Source of the DNA: Streptomyces sp. NBC_00554 | Lineage (GTDB): Bacteria; Actinomycetota; Actinomycetes; Streptomycetales; Streptomycetaceae | Length of the DNA stretch: 64,000 bases | NCBI RefSeq assembly: GCF_041431135.1 | Contig: NZ_CP107799.1 | Coordinates: 2,418,001 to 2,482,000, forward strand | Direction: 5' to 3' | Shown: positions 1 through 10,300 of the stretch, piece after piece | Layout of the letters: each line of letters begins with the position of its first letter | Numbering within the stretch: the stretch's first letter is position 1 | Translations under genes and position numbers: made by a program | Notes under the pieces: model-generated | What the model was told of the DNA's origin: nothing | Databases searched by the model: none | What the model saw: the letters and a program-made list of their open reading frames with translations, nothing else

Positions 1-555
1 GTCGAGTGGCTGCTCCAGCCACACAGTGAGACCGACGACCGGCAGCTGCGGCTGTCGCTGGAAAGCGAAGTCGACCGCTGCAGCGCACAGGAGATCGATG
101 CCGCCTGCCTAAAGGCGATCGGCCTACGGCTCGGCCTTGCGGATGCCGAGGGCACGGTGAGTTCATGGGGGAAGGTGACCCTCAACGATCCCCAGTACCT
201 CTACGACCTGCTCATCCATCGCGCCATCGCGCACGAGGAGCCCGCCCATGCCTGGGCCGCGTTCCTACGGGACGAGGCGGCGGTGGGACTGCCCGAGCCC
301 TTGCGCAAGGTGGTGCGGAGGATGTTCGACCAGTCCGAGCGCCACACCGTCGTCATCCACCACGCCTTCTTCGTCGTACTGGGGCATCTGGCGATCCCCC
401 CGTTCCTGTGCCCGGACGCACCGACCCACTCCCTGCGGCGGCCAGCGCGCACGGGAGGACTGTCCCCGGATGTGCGGTTGATTGCCAAGGCGTATTTGTT
501 GATCTTCGTACCCCTTGCTGGGGTCGTCCTGCTCATCTGGCTGACCCTGTTGTGA
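1..555 (+). CDS. C-terminal part of an unknown protein with a C-terminal membrane anchor (5' truncated by window)
   Basis: The frame is open from the first base of the window, so the start lies upstream; the GTG at 157 is internal. The visible 184 residues have no motif I recognise: a charged helical stretch (LRKVVRRMFDQ at about residues 100-110), a histidine-rich segment (HTVVIHHAFFVVLGH), then one strong hydrophobic segment over the last 20 residues, like a tail anchor with almost nothing beyond it. The stop lies 22 bp from the stop of the convergent STAND gene, with no room for a separate terminator. Proximity to the CHAT/STAND operon suggests a possible membrane partner, but nothing in the sequence proves a link. 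I do not assign a function. Confidence 0.7.
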   Translation, partial: VEWLLQPHSETDDRQLRLSLESEVDRCSAQEIDAACLKAIGLRLGLADAEGTVSSWGKVTLNDPQYLYDLLIHRAIAHEEPAHAWAAFLRDEAAVGLPEPLRKVVRRMFDQSERHTVVIHHAFFVVLGHLAIPPFLCPDAPTHSLRRPARTGGLSPDVRLIAKAYLLIFVPLAGVVLLIWLTLL

Positions 556-577
556 GTCCTGACGGTACCCCGCGCCC

Positions 578-3500
578 TCAGAGCAGGCCGATCCCGAACA
601 TCTCCTCCTCCGGGATATGGGACAGCAACCGGATCCGGGCCGCCGCCGGGCGCCCGCTGCCGTGCCCCGGCAACGCGAACTGCCGCAGTCGTTCAGCCAC
701 TTGCTCCGCGGTCCGGCCGAAGCCGATGGCGTGACTGAACGCCGTCTCGCGCCAGGTGCCCTCCGGGTCGGAAACCACGGGGCCCGAAGCCAGCACGGCC
801 GGCACGTAGCCGAGCAGGTGCAGCTGATACGCGAACAGGTCACGCAACTGCGACTCACTGCCGTCAACCATGTCCTGCGGCAGGGCGTCCAGCACCAGCA
901 ACGGCGGTGGTTGCCGCCGCTGCTCGCACAGTCTGCGTACGGCCCCGTCCACATCCTCGGGACGGATGGACCGCGCGCTACCCGGCAGCCGCAGGGCCGC
1001 GCCCCGGTCGAGGGGACGCATCTCACCATGGAGCAGGATGACGTCGACCGTCCTGTCCGGGTCCAGCCCATCGCTCCCTCCGGAGAACAGGAAGTTCTCC
1101 GTCACCGGCCAGACGACCGGAGCGCCGGAGGGCGCGGACGGCGCACTGCCTCTCGGTGGAACCACGGCCCGCGGGGCGCTTCCCACGGCGGTATCGCCCT
1201 GGACATCGATCTCGACCTGGGTGACAGCCCGTTCGGTGGCAACCTCCAGCACGGCCTGCCGCAGATGCGCCGGCACACCCCCCGGAGCCTCGCGTTGCAG
1301 CGCCGCCCATACCTTCCGCCAGGCGTCATCGGGCTTGCCTGCGGGCAGGGTCTCCCCCTCGTAGCGCCCGAGCCGTTGCAGGGCGAACTGCAGATTCTGA
1401 CGACGCGACTCCTCCAGCTGAGGCGAGTGCAGCCGCTCGGCCAGAGCGTCGGCGGACAGGCCGACGTCGGCGCCGTGCCGAGCGGCCCGCAGATGCCATT
1501 CGGTTGGCGTGGCGGTGGCCGGGCCGAGGAGCGCGGCGGCCTGGACGGCGGTCTTGTTCGTCCGCCATCTTCCAGTGTGGTGCGCCCTGGCCAGCAGGTC
1601 CGCGGCGCGCAGCACGGGCCGTTGGGGATCCTGGGGGTCGGCGGGCGGCAGGGGGGCGGGCACCAGATCCGCCGGCAGCAGCCGGTGCAGCTGCAACCAG
1701 GTGGCATGCACCCGGCCGTTGCCCCGGCCCAGCAGTTCGACGGCCGCGCGCATCTCGGCCGCCACGCGAGGGGCGGCGTCGGCGCCGAGCAGGCGAGCAT
1801 GCAGCTGCGCCGCCCACAGCGCCGCGAGCCCGGCCGCCTGTGGATCTCCGCCGCGCCCGGTGCGGCGCCGGGCCAACAGGCGTTGGGCGGCGTCGATTCG
1901 CGGCCTGTCGGTGAGCAGCGGTTCGTCGGCGACAGGGCCGTACAGCCGTACTTCGTCGGCGAGCAGCATCAGCCGGCGGCCGGTGTCCGGGATGGACTCC
2001 AGCGCCACAGTGATCGTCGCGAGATGCACCTTGGCTTCCTGTGACCGTCCGCACACCAGGGCGTGCAGCCCGTACGCGAGCCACTCGGCGGGAGTCGGCG
2101 GGCTCTGCCCGTCCACACCGTCGCGGCGGTCCCGCAACTGCGCCGCCCATGCGGCCAGCAGCTCAACCACGTCGTCCGTGCGCCCCCAGCGGTGCAACAG
2201 GACGCACTCCGCGCGGTTGACAACCGTACCCGCCGCGCCGCGCGGGTCCTCGCGCAACGGCCTGGCCCGGGCGATCCACCGGCCGGCCAGGGCCAGATCT
2301 CCCGCGTCGGCCAGGGCGCTGGTGGCGCGCAACGCCATGACCGACAGCCGCTCCTCGTCGTCGGAGGCGCGGTTCATCGCCCTGCCGGCATTGGTCTCGG
2401 CCTCTTCGAGCTCCAGCATCGCGGCGTTGGCCTGGGCGAGAACCATGAGCGTGTCAAAGGCCAGCTCATGTTCCACCTGGCCTGAGACCGCGGGCAGAGT
2501 CAACTCCCGTAGCAGGGACTCGGCGGCATCCGGGGCACCGGCCAGCAGGTGGGACCTGGCTCGCAGAATGTCGGCACGCAGGGCCACGCCATCCAGAGCC
2601 GAGCCGCCGGGCAGCTCCCGCGACACCGGTGTGCCCGACCTCAGATCCGCCTCCGCTCCAGCCAGCAGCACCCAGTCCGGCGTTCGGCCGGTGTGCTGCT
2701 CGGACTGCGTCTCGTAGCGCTGCAACCAGTTCCGTACCAGGTCCGGGCGGTCCGCCAGCTGCCAGTCCCGTACCGCATACCGGGCGACCAGCATTGCCTG
2801 CGGGGCCCGGCGTTCCACCGCCATGTCGAACATCCCGGTGAACATGCGTTCGGCCTGCGCGTGGCTGTGGCTGCCGTCGTCCTGGGTGCGGCCGATGCGG
2901 ACGCGGCAACTGGCCAGCAGGAGCCGGGCATCGGAGACCCAGAGGTCCTGAAGGCTGTCGCGGGGCTCCGGGTCACTCCCGTACGAGTCCAGGACGCGCC
3001 GCAGCTTCTCGTCGGCAGCCAGCACCGGGCCGGCGCCGGTACGTACCCCTTCATGCAGCTCGAGTGCGGCGGCGATCAGCTCCGCGCGGCGTTCGTCGGG
3101 TCGTACCGGAGGCTCTCCCGTGACGCTCATACCGGCCCGTTTGCGGGCCAGTTTCAGATACCGGTTGACGTCCCACCAGCTGTGCCTGTCGTCGTAGAGC
3201 ACGGCGTACAGCTCGCCGTAGGCCCGTTCCAGAGCGATGTCGTACCAGAGCTGAGGCGGCATCACCCGGGGGTCGGGCTCACCGAGGCCTTCCCGCTCGC
3301 TCTCCGCGGTCTCCAGATCCGCGCTGAGCAGCCGGTCGGCGAGGTCGATCACGGTGGCGAAGGCTCCCCGCCGCCAGGCACGGGCGACTTCGCGGTACCA
3401 GGTCTGGGCTGCCGACCACAGCTTGTCCTGATGGCCCCGCTGTCGCTCGGCGGCGTCGTGCAGCTGGTGGTAGACCTGTTCGGCGACCCATCCGGCGGCC

Positions 3501-5428
3501 TCGTCGTGGTTCTCCCTCTTGCGTGCCTGCTCGGCGAGGTCCGCACAGCGCTGGGCGCCGTCGCGGTGGAGCCTCTTCCAAGCCGACTCCTCGTCCGAGC
3601 GCATGCGCCGGCGCAGTTCGCGCCGCACGTTCACGTGCACGAGCAGGCGCTTGTCCTCGGCTTTGATCCACGCCGAGCGTTTGGCGTACTTGATCAGGCT
3701 GTCCCACAGCTCCATGGGATCCTCACCGGCCGAGGATCCGTCACTCCCGCGGCGTCCGGTGTCCAGCAACGGCACGAGGACCTTGTCGAAGTACTCGCGT
3801 GTGGGATGCCGGGCGACAGAACAGTAGGTGAGGGCGAGGCTCGTGCGTTCGTCCTCGATGTTGGCCAGTTCCCGGTCCACGACGAACAGGTAGAGCGACT
3901 TACCGGTGGCGGAAGGCAGTTCGGACGGGGTGTCGGCGAGCAGCGCGAGAATGAGGGGGGTGAAGCCGGGCGCCCCCTCGATGTCCTGCTCGCACACACG
4001 CACTATCCGCTCGGCCTGCCCGGCGTCGATTCCACGGAGGTCCCGCAGATAGCAGTTCGCCTGCCGGGCCGTGAACGGCCCCAGTTCCAGCGCCCGCCAG
4101 GGCACCTTGCTGAAGGCGTCCTGGAAGACGGTCCTCTCGGTGACGTCCGCGCGGCCGGAGAGTACGACACGCAGCCATGAGATCTTCCGGACGAGTTCAC
4201 CGAGCAGTTGCAGCAGGCCCGCGAGTTCGGACGAGCCCGCCTGGAGGAGTTCGTCCGTGGTGTCGAGGCACAGCAGAAGGGGTGCCTGCGCAAGGCCGTT
4301 CAGGGCATCGATGAAATCGGTGACCAGGCTTTGTGGGGGGGGCTCGGTATGCCACTGGAAAGGAGTGCCGTCGGAACTGCCGAATTTCGGGTCGAGGTCC
4401 CGTCGATATTTCGCGTACTTCCGGCTGAATTCCTTGAGCAGTCCGGCTCTGCGGTTGTATCCGAGCGCCTGCTCCTGTTCCACGAACCGCTCAGCGACCT
4501 TCACCAGCAGCAGTGCCGGGCGGGCCAGGAGCCGGTCTATGACCAGCGTCTGGACGTCGCAGACGGCGGACAGCACCGGGGGATCCTGCTGTGCTCCGTG
4601 CCTCGCCACGAGCCAGGCCAACTGCGTGCTCTTGCCCATACCGCCCGGCGCGTGCATGTGGATCACCTTGGGCGGGCCAGGTGGCATGTCCTCGTTGTCC
4701 TCGTGAATCAGTCCGACGCGAGGTGGCCCTGTGCCGACAACCGCCGATTCCAGAATGCCCTCCAGCTCCGGGCGGGAGAGATAGTCCCTGGTCTGCTCGA
4801 AGTACTCGCGCAGACCCGCGCCCATCGCCAACCGGCGTTCGGCCCGTCGCCGACGGTCCAGCAGATCGCGCCAGGTCTCATCGGCGGCGAACTCCCCCAG
4901 TTCGTCCGGCGCGACGGCCTCCGTCAGCCGTCGGCAGACCGTGAAGTCAGCCACCGCCTCGAACGCGGCGTACCAGCTGTCGAAGTGGCGAATTGCCTGG
5001 TCCCGGTCCCCCGCCACCACCAGCAGCCGCAAGCGCTCCACCATCGCGGTGTCGCCGTCCACGGTGGCGAGGTGACCGGCCAGTCGCAACGCCGTCTCAG
5101 CCATGCCGGCGGGGCGGCCGGTCCTCGGGTCGACGCCCTCGGAGTCACGCCACCAGGCCGCCCAGGCACCCATCCGGGTCACCCCGTTGATCTGGAACCA
5201 CCCGGTCTCGGCGGGGTAGGCCACCAGTACGCGTCGTAACTGCCCGAAGGAGTAGTCGAGGTCGCTGGCGGCCGCGTCGAAGGCGGACTGGCTGACGCAG
5301 GTCATCAGACTGCAGCGCTTCAGCACCTCGTACCGCACCTGGTCGCGATCGCGCGAGCGGTGGAAAAGACGGTACGACTCGTCGTACATGCCGACCCCGA
5401 CGTCCAGGGCCCGTGACCCGAATCCCAT
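578..5428 (-). CDS. Giant STAND NTPase with helical repeats and a degenerate CHAT-like C-terminus (1616 aa)
   Basis: Fourth and last gene of the CHAT/STAND operon, starting 18 bp after its upstream neighbour. Residues 1-240 form an N-terminal domain I do not recognise. An intact Walker A (APGGMGKST, 260-268) and a Walker B-like LLLCLDTTDE (about 384-393) mark a NACHT/NB-ARC-like STAND NTPase. Residues of about 640-1400 are alpha-helical and rich in Ala/Leu/Arg, as in TPR-like sensor arrays. Near the C-terminus, VILLHGEM (His near 1467) and LLVLDALPQD (near 1513) sit where a CHAT domain has its His and SAC-Cys motifs, but no Cys is present. STAND proteins normally oligomerise on ligand binding, so this may be the sensor of the system. 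Codon 64 is TTA (5237-5239), which implies dependence on the bldA tRNA. The ATG start is the only good one before the upstream gene. The function is inferred from architecture. Confidence 0.85.
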   Translation of the reverse strand: MGFGSRALDVGVGMYDESYRLFHRSRDRDQVRYEVLKRCSLMTCVSQSAFDAAASDLDYSFGQLRRVLVAYPAETGWFQINGVTRMGAWAAWWRDSEGVDPRTGRPAGMAETALRLAGHLATVDGDTAMVERLRLLVVAGDRDQAIRHFDSWYAAFEAVADFTVCRRLTEAVAPDELGEFAADETWRDLLDRRRRAERRLAMGAGLREYFEQTRDYLSRPELEGILESAVVGTGPPRVGLIHEDNEDMPPGPPKVIHMHAPGGMGKSTQLAWLVARHGAQQDPPVLSAVCDVQTLVIDRLLARPALLLVKVAERFVEQEQALGYNRRAGLLKEFSRKYAKYRRDLDPKFGSSDGTPFQWHTEPPPQSLVTDFIDALNGLAQAPLLLCLDTTDELLQAGSSELAGLLQLLGELVRKISWLRVVLSGRADVTERTVFQDAFSKVPWRALELGPFTARQANCYLRDLRGIDAGQAERIVRVCEQDIEGAPGFTPLILALLADTPSELPSATGKSLYLFVVDRELANIEDERTSLALTYCSVARHPTREYFDKVLVPLLDTGRRGSDGSSAGEDPMELWDSLIKYAKRSAWIKAEDKRLLVHVNVRRELRRRMRSDEESAWKRLHRDGAQRCADLAEQARKRENHDEAAGWVAEQVYHQLHDAAERQRGHQDKLWSAAQTWYREVARAWRRGAFATVIDLADRLLSADLETAESEREGLGEPDPRVMPPQLWYDIALERAYGELYAVLYDDRHSWWDVNRYLKLARKRAGMSVTGEPPVRPDERRAELIAAALELHEGVRTGAGPVLAADEKLRRVLDSYGSDPEPRDSLQDLWVSDARLLLASCRVRIGRTQDDGSHSHAQAERMFTGMFDMAVERRAPQAMLVARYAVRDWQLADRPDLVRNWLQRYETQSEQHTGRTPDWVLLAGAEADLRSGTPVSRELPGGSALDGVALRADILRARSHLLAGAPDAAESLLRELTLPAVSGQVEHELAFDTLMVLAQANAAMLELEEAETNAGRAMNRASDDEERLSVMALRATSALADAGDLALAGRWIARARPLREDPRGAAGTVVNRAECVLLHRWGRTDDVVELLAAWAAQLRDRRDGVDGQSPPTPAEWLAYGLHALVCGRSQEAKVHLATITVALESIPDTGRRLMLLADEVRLYGPVADEPLLTDRPRIDAAQRLLARRRTGRGGDPQAAGLAALWAAQLHARLLGADAAPRVAAEMRAAVELLGRGNGRVHATWLQLHRLLPADLVPAPLPPADPQDPQRPVLRAADLLARAHHTGRWRTNKTAVQAAALLGPATATPTEWHLRAARHGADVGLSADALAERLHSPQLEESRRQNLQFALQRLGRYEGETLPAGKPDDAWRKVWAALQREAPGGVPAHLRQAVLEVATERAVTQVEIDVQGDTAVGSAPRAVVPPRGSAPSAPSGAPVVWPVTENFLFSGGSDGLDPDRTVDVILLHGEMRPLDRGAALRLPGSARSIRPEDVDGAVRRLCEQRRQPPPLLVLDALPQDMVDGSESQLRDLFAYQLHLLGYVPAVLASGPVVSDPEGTWRETAFSHAIGFGRTAEQVAERLRQFALPGHGSGRPAAARIRLLSHIPEEEMFGIGLL

Positions 5429-5446
5429 ACCCCTCGTCCCCCTCTC

Positions 5447-7336
5447 TCAGCCAATCTGGGTTACGGCAGCGCCGTACACTTCGTTCAAGAATTTGGGCCC
5501 GAAATCCCCGGTGATCATTCTCAGTTTCTCCCGCACCATCTCCTGCCATTCGTGATTGTCGTGCCAGTCGTACATCAACTGGACACCGAGCTCACGCAAC
5601 AGTGGACCGGCGCGCAGCGACGGCCACGGCTGGAGGGTGATGTGGTGCGGGGAAGGGGTGAAGCATTCGAGCCATTCCGCCGCTTGACTCCCCGGGTCTC
5701 TGGCGGTAGTCACGATGCTCACGACACTGCGGCTGTGCAGGACGGTGTCGAACAGATGGGTCACCAGGCCCGGCGCCTCGCTCCGCTCGGCGTCGGTCTC
5801 GGCAAAGTGGTCGAGCGCGAGTACGAGGTGGGTGCCGGGCGGTGCCAGCTTGACGACCAGGTCCGTCGCCTTCTTCAGGATGTCCTCGCGGGTCACGCCC
5901 ATGCTGACTTCGTGGCCACCCTTTCGGTGGCCCTCGCGTAGGCGGTCGATGTCACGGACCAGGGCATCGAGATCTTCGTCGATGCCCCATCCGCCGTTGC
6001 GCCCGCTGTCCCGCTTGACGCTCTCGGCCAGCAGGGCCACCGTCTCGACGACCACATCGGGCCGCGGTCCAGGCGGGGCTCCGGCGGGCCGCAGCGGCAT
6101 GTTGCTGCGCAGCTTTTTGAAGTTCAGATAGAGCGCCCGGCATTGGGGCCGTTTCTCCCAGACCCGGAGCAGCGAGAGCATCAGGCAGGTCGTCCCTATC
6201 TGGTCCCCCGCACCGCTCCCGGACAGCACGATCAGCTGCTTGAAGTGTGCCCCCGACTCCAGCAGGTCCAGTGCTTTCCTGCGCTGCGCGACCCGGTCGG
6301 TGGCTCCGATCAGCGGCTGGTAGAGCTCGTGGACGTCTTCTCTGTCCTGGGCGGCAGGAGCGGCGACTTGGGCAGGGGGCCCGGGTAGGACCCGGCCGGG
6401 CAGGCAGTTCACCGTGACGGAGGCGGCGGCCAGGGGCCCGTGTTCACCAGTGACGGCACAGGCCACAGCGTCGTCTATGCCGCGGCCCTCGGCCAGTGCC
6501 TTGTACAGCGCCTTCACCGGCGAACAGAGATCGCTGGTGTACTCCGGCCAGGGCGTCAGGGATATCGCGGCCGGCACCGGATGCGGCGCGTCCGCCCGCA
6601 CATAAGGGCGGAGCAGTCGGTGCGCTTCCGGCGGGGTGGCGGCACTGCTGGAGACCACCAGCCGGACGGAGGAAAGATTGAGCCCGCCAAGGGCGTACGG
6701 ACCGTCCACCCGCAGGTCACGGGCGGCTTCTCCTGCGAGGTGGAGCACATGGGGCTGGATCTCTTTGAGGGATTCGGCAAGGGAATCGTGACTCGCTGGC
6801 CCCGGGAGCACGTCGACCTCCCACCGCTCGGCGTGCGCGGAGAGGGCGGCATGTACGGCCACGTCCTCGTGCCACGTGGGTTCCGCCCCCTGCTCCACGC
6901 TCGGATCCACCCCAATCACCAGTACCCGCAACGGAAGATCGCGGAACGACATCGACTCACCTGGCTGAAAATTGCCCGCTCCGACCTCACTGCGCAGCAC
7001 GGTGACCGGTTGCGTCACGCCCGCTTCCGACGTCTCGCGCGCCAAGCCTTCCCAGTCGATGTCGTGCAGCTCGGGAGCGTGGATGCGCAGCACGGCCAGA
7101 GCCATAGCACCGATGCCGCTGTCGGGCGCCGGCGTGGGCGCCGCTGCGGGTGCCGGCGGGAAGAATCCCGCCAGCGCGCCCCACAACGCCCTGCCCTGCC
7201 CGTCCGGTTCCGGCGGGACAGGAATCACCGGAGGCTCCGTAACCCCATTCTCCTCGAATATCGTCGCCTTGACGCTATAGGCCGCCGTGGATGATCCTTC
7301 GGCGGCTTCGAGCCTCAGGTGAACAACACGCGCCAT
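5447..7336 (-). CDS. CHAT/STAND-like protein with both active sites degenerate (629 aa)
   Basis: Third gene of the operon, 40 bp after the 1326-aa gene. The N-terminus (about 1-35) is a beta-rich stretch that looks like those of the two upstream proteins, followed by a Pro/Ala-rich linker (40-75). VLHLAGEA (197-204) matches the CHAT HLACHG strand with Glu instead of catalytic His. VRLVVSSSAAT (224-234) matches the VVLSAC strand with Ser/Ala instead of Cys. A P-loop-like GSGAGDQIGTT (about 373-383) carries an insertion and has no Lys, and LVLALDHFAETD resembles a Walker B strand. It is therefore probably a pseudo-protease and pseudo-NTPase acting as scaffold or adaptor for the active paralogues. 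The CHAT assignment rests on alignment by eye to its neighbours and is weaker than for the first two genes. Confidence 0.8.
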   Translation of the reverse strand: MARVVHLRLEAAEGSSTAAYSVKATIFEENGVTEPPVIPVPPEPDGQGRALWGALAGFFPPAPAAAPTPAPDSGIGAMALAVLRIHAPELHDIDWEGLARETSEAGVTQPVTVLRSEVGAGNFQPGESMSFRDLPLRVLVIGVDPSVEQGAEPTWHEDVAVHAALSAHAERWEVDVLPGPASHDSLAESLKEIQPHVLHLAGEAARDLRVDGPYALGGLNLSSVRLVVSSSAATPPEAHRLLRPYVRADAPHPVPAAISLTPWPEYTSDLCSPVKALYKALAEGRGIDDAVACAVTGEHGPLAAASVTVNCLPGRVLPGPPAQVAAPAAQDREDVHELYQPLIGATDRVAQRRKALDLLESGAHFKQLIVLSGSGAGDQIGTTCLMLSLLRVWEKRPQCRALYLNFKKLRSNMPLRPAGAPPGPRPDVVVETVALLAESVKRDSGRNGGWGIDEDLDALVRDIDRLREGHRKGGHEVSMGVTREDILKKATDLVVKLAPPGTHLVLALDHFAETDAERSEAPGLVTHLFDTVLHSRSVVSIVTTARDPGSQAAEWLECFTPSPHHITLQPWPSLRAGPLLRELGVQLMYDWHDNHEWQEMVREKLRMITGDFGPKFLNEVYGAAVTQIG

Positions 7337-7376
7337 TCATCTCACCCCCAATATCAGGGGAAGTCCTTGGAGGAAC

Positions 7377-10300
7377 CTAGACATCCGCTGTAATTCTCTT
7401 GAAAGCTTCCGTCAACTCCGCTTCGTCATCGACGACATTGCGGAGCAGCCGCTCAGGATCCGGCACGCCGGGTATGCGGTCCCCCCTGGTCATGTCGAGT
7501 TCGCCGCGGACGCGTTCGCACAGTTCCTGGTACGTGGCGGGAACCCCGCCGACGGCGCCGCGGAGGCGCCACTCCTCACGCTCGTGTGGCCGACCGCGGA
7601 GCAGATACGCTCCGGTGAGATCGCCGACCAACGCCGCATACATCTGGTGGACAGGCGTACTCTCCGTCAAAGGCTCGTACTCACAGGCCAGTTGGTCATC
7701 GGCGATCCGCCGGTGACAGGCGCCCACATCCATCGGGGTGCCCTCGACGTAGAACTGCCGCAGCGCTTTGAGCTCGTAGTCCCGCACGGTCTGCATGGCG
7801 TCGTGTTCCTCTTTCCCCAATCTCTTGGTACGGGCCCGAAGCGCTCGTTCCCGGAAGATCCGGGCACGGGCCACGTCGGTCATGGCCCGTAGGGCGATGT
7901 CGCCCGACCGCTCGATCCTGGGCAGCAGAACGGTCAACTCGGCGTCGTAGGACTCCAGTTGTTCACGATTTCCGTCGAGCCTCCGGTCCAGCCCGGTGAG
8001 GCAGCCGTCCACAGCGTGCAGATGCTGCTCCTCGTCGGTCGAACCCTCGAATTCGAGGTACTTCCCGAGACTGAAATGGGCCGCGCGAGCCTGCTCAATG
8101 TGAACGGCCTGGGCCTCCGCACCGAGGCCGGGATCCTCGGCCAGCAGGACATGGCTGTCCCGCCGGATGGCGAAGAGCTTCTTTCGCAGGATCTCCCCCT
8201 CCGCCGCCTCGTGGTCGGCGGCGCGGAAACGTACGTCGACGAGGGCCTCGAAGACGGCAGAGGTCCGCTCCAGGGCCTGGGTCAGCTCCCCCCGGTCCAC
8301 CATCACCCTCAGCAGCTCCGTCTCGACAGCGCTGGCGATCAGGCTGACCGGGCTGCCGGGTTCCACATGCTGGAGGTAGTCGTCAGCCACCTCGCTGGCC
8401 AGCTGGAGACGGCCGGTATAGCGCAGACCGTTGAGAATCCCAGCGCCCATGGCGGTGGCCAGTGGTGACTTGTCCACGACGACGTCGCCGGGACCTTCGC
8501 CCAGCAGCGTCGACAGCCCGGGGCTGGCGCCGTTGACCAGTGCCTCAAGGACCTGGAGGAGGCGGGTGGCCATGGTGGACTGGGCCGAGGCCGTGCCCGA
8601 TATTCGGTCCCGGGCCCGCTTGAGCCGGTTCATCATGACGTCCAGGCCGTAGTTGTTCCGCGACCTGGCCATCAGTACGGCCATGAACAGCAGGAGCGTG
8701 TCCCAGTCTCCGCGGCGTTCGAGATAGGGCAGCGCCTCGCTGATGAGCCGCTGTACATCGGCGGACCCGCCGTACAGCCGGTGCCGCAGCGCCTCATTGG
8801 CCCGCCCCGCCGTGTGCTGTATGGCGATCCGGTCCACCTCCGCCCGCAGCGACGCCCCATCGCTCAGCCTCACATCGCTGTGACCCGCCGCGTCGGCGAC
8901 CGCCGGGTGAACGCGCACCTTGACCTTCGCACCTGCGTTCCCCTCGCCGGGCAGGTCGATCAGGTCGATCAGCGACTCCCGGCACAACCCCTTCAGCAAC
9001 TCCTCCAACTCCTCGGCCACCGGCTGCCTCCCCGCCTGACCGCTGCGCAGAGCGGCCCAGATCTCGGACAGCAGACACGGTGTCGGGTTGTCGACCTGTG
9101 GGCGCAGCAGGATCCGATGCACCGGCCTGAGCCGGCACAGCACGAGAAACAGCACGTACCGAGGGTCGTCGCACGGGATGCGCCGCAGGGCGTCGACCGT
9201 CCAGTCCGCGATCTCGCGCCAGGCCCTGGGCCGTTGACCCGGCTCGTCCTCCGCCAGTCGTTCGATCCCGGTGTCGGCAAGGTGGCGCACATATTCCGCG
9301 CCCTTTCCTGCCGCCTCGTCCGCGTACTGGAGCAGGCCGGGATGCCCGTCGGCCAACGACAGGACGTCGTGAACGAGCTTGCGCTTCGCCTTGTCGGGTA
9401 CGCCTTTGGGCGCCGCGCCGATGAGCTTGCCCAGGCGGGGCAGGCTCAGGGCGTACAGGAACGCCTCGTCGGGTGCCAGCAGCGGCACTGGCACATCCGG
9501 CATGCTCGCCCCCAGGCCGAGTGGGTACGGGCTGGTGATCAGCAACCGGAATCCCCAGGCCTTCGGAACAGTCATGGCCGCGATCAGCCGAGTCCAGTAC
9601 GAGTGCAGCCAAGGACTCTGGCCGGGGGCGGCCTCGGGCTCCAGCAGGTTCTTTACGTCGCTGAGGAACACCAGGGCGTTCGAGTGGTTGTTGCTCGTCA
9701 ACCAGTCGGTGACATAGAGGCAGAGCTGACTGAAGTTGGTCTCGTCACCAAGGAAGTTCTCCAACGTCGCTGGACCCGGCACGATTTGTCCGTGACTCTT
9801 GAATGCCTCTCCCATCGCCTCGTCCGCCAGCAGGACGGCGACGAAGTCCTTCAGCGCCTCGGAGGGATCGGCGCTCACCCTCCCGCCGACCGGCGGATAC
9901 TGCAGGACGGTGCGGTAACCGTCGGCATAGTGGCTGATCAACTCGGTGGCACAGGTGGTCTTGCCCACCCCGTCCATGCCGTACAACACGGCGCCGTTGA
10001 CCTCGCCCACAGGGAGTTCGGAGAAGATCTCACTTGCGGTCCACATCGTCTTGTGGTGTCCGATGAGACGAGGAGCCGGATGCTGCCGCAGCGGCCCCCC
10101 GTTGTACCGGCCCCTCTCCCGCGCGGGAGGCCTCACCCGCAGGCCGCAGGCGTCCGCCCCGTAGAGGATCGGAGCCGCGACGTCCAGGGGCTCGAGCGAC
10201 GTGCGGTGCTCCTTGATGGCCTCCGCCAGGGCCTGCGGCAGAGTGAGGTGCTTCTGCAGCAGCTTCGCGTAGACCGTCTCCACGATGTCGATCGCGGACC

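Noticed and set aside
157..555. GTG at 157 as start of the first gene
   Set aside because: The frame is open and codon-like to position 1, and no ribosome site precedes the GTG.
617..4180. Plus-strand frames of 475 and 543 codons opposite the STAND gene
   Set aside because: Shadows of the 1616-aa gene; no domain features.
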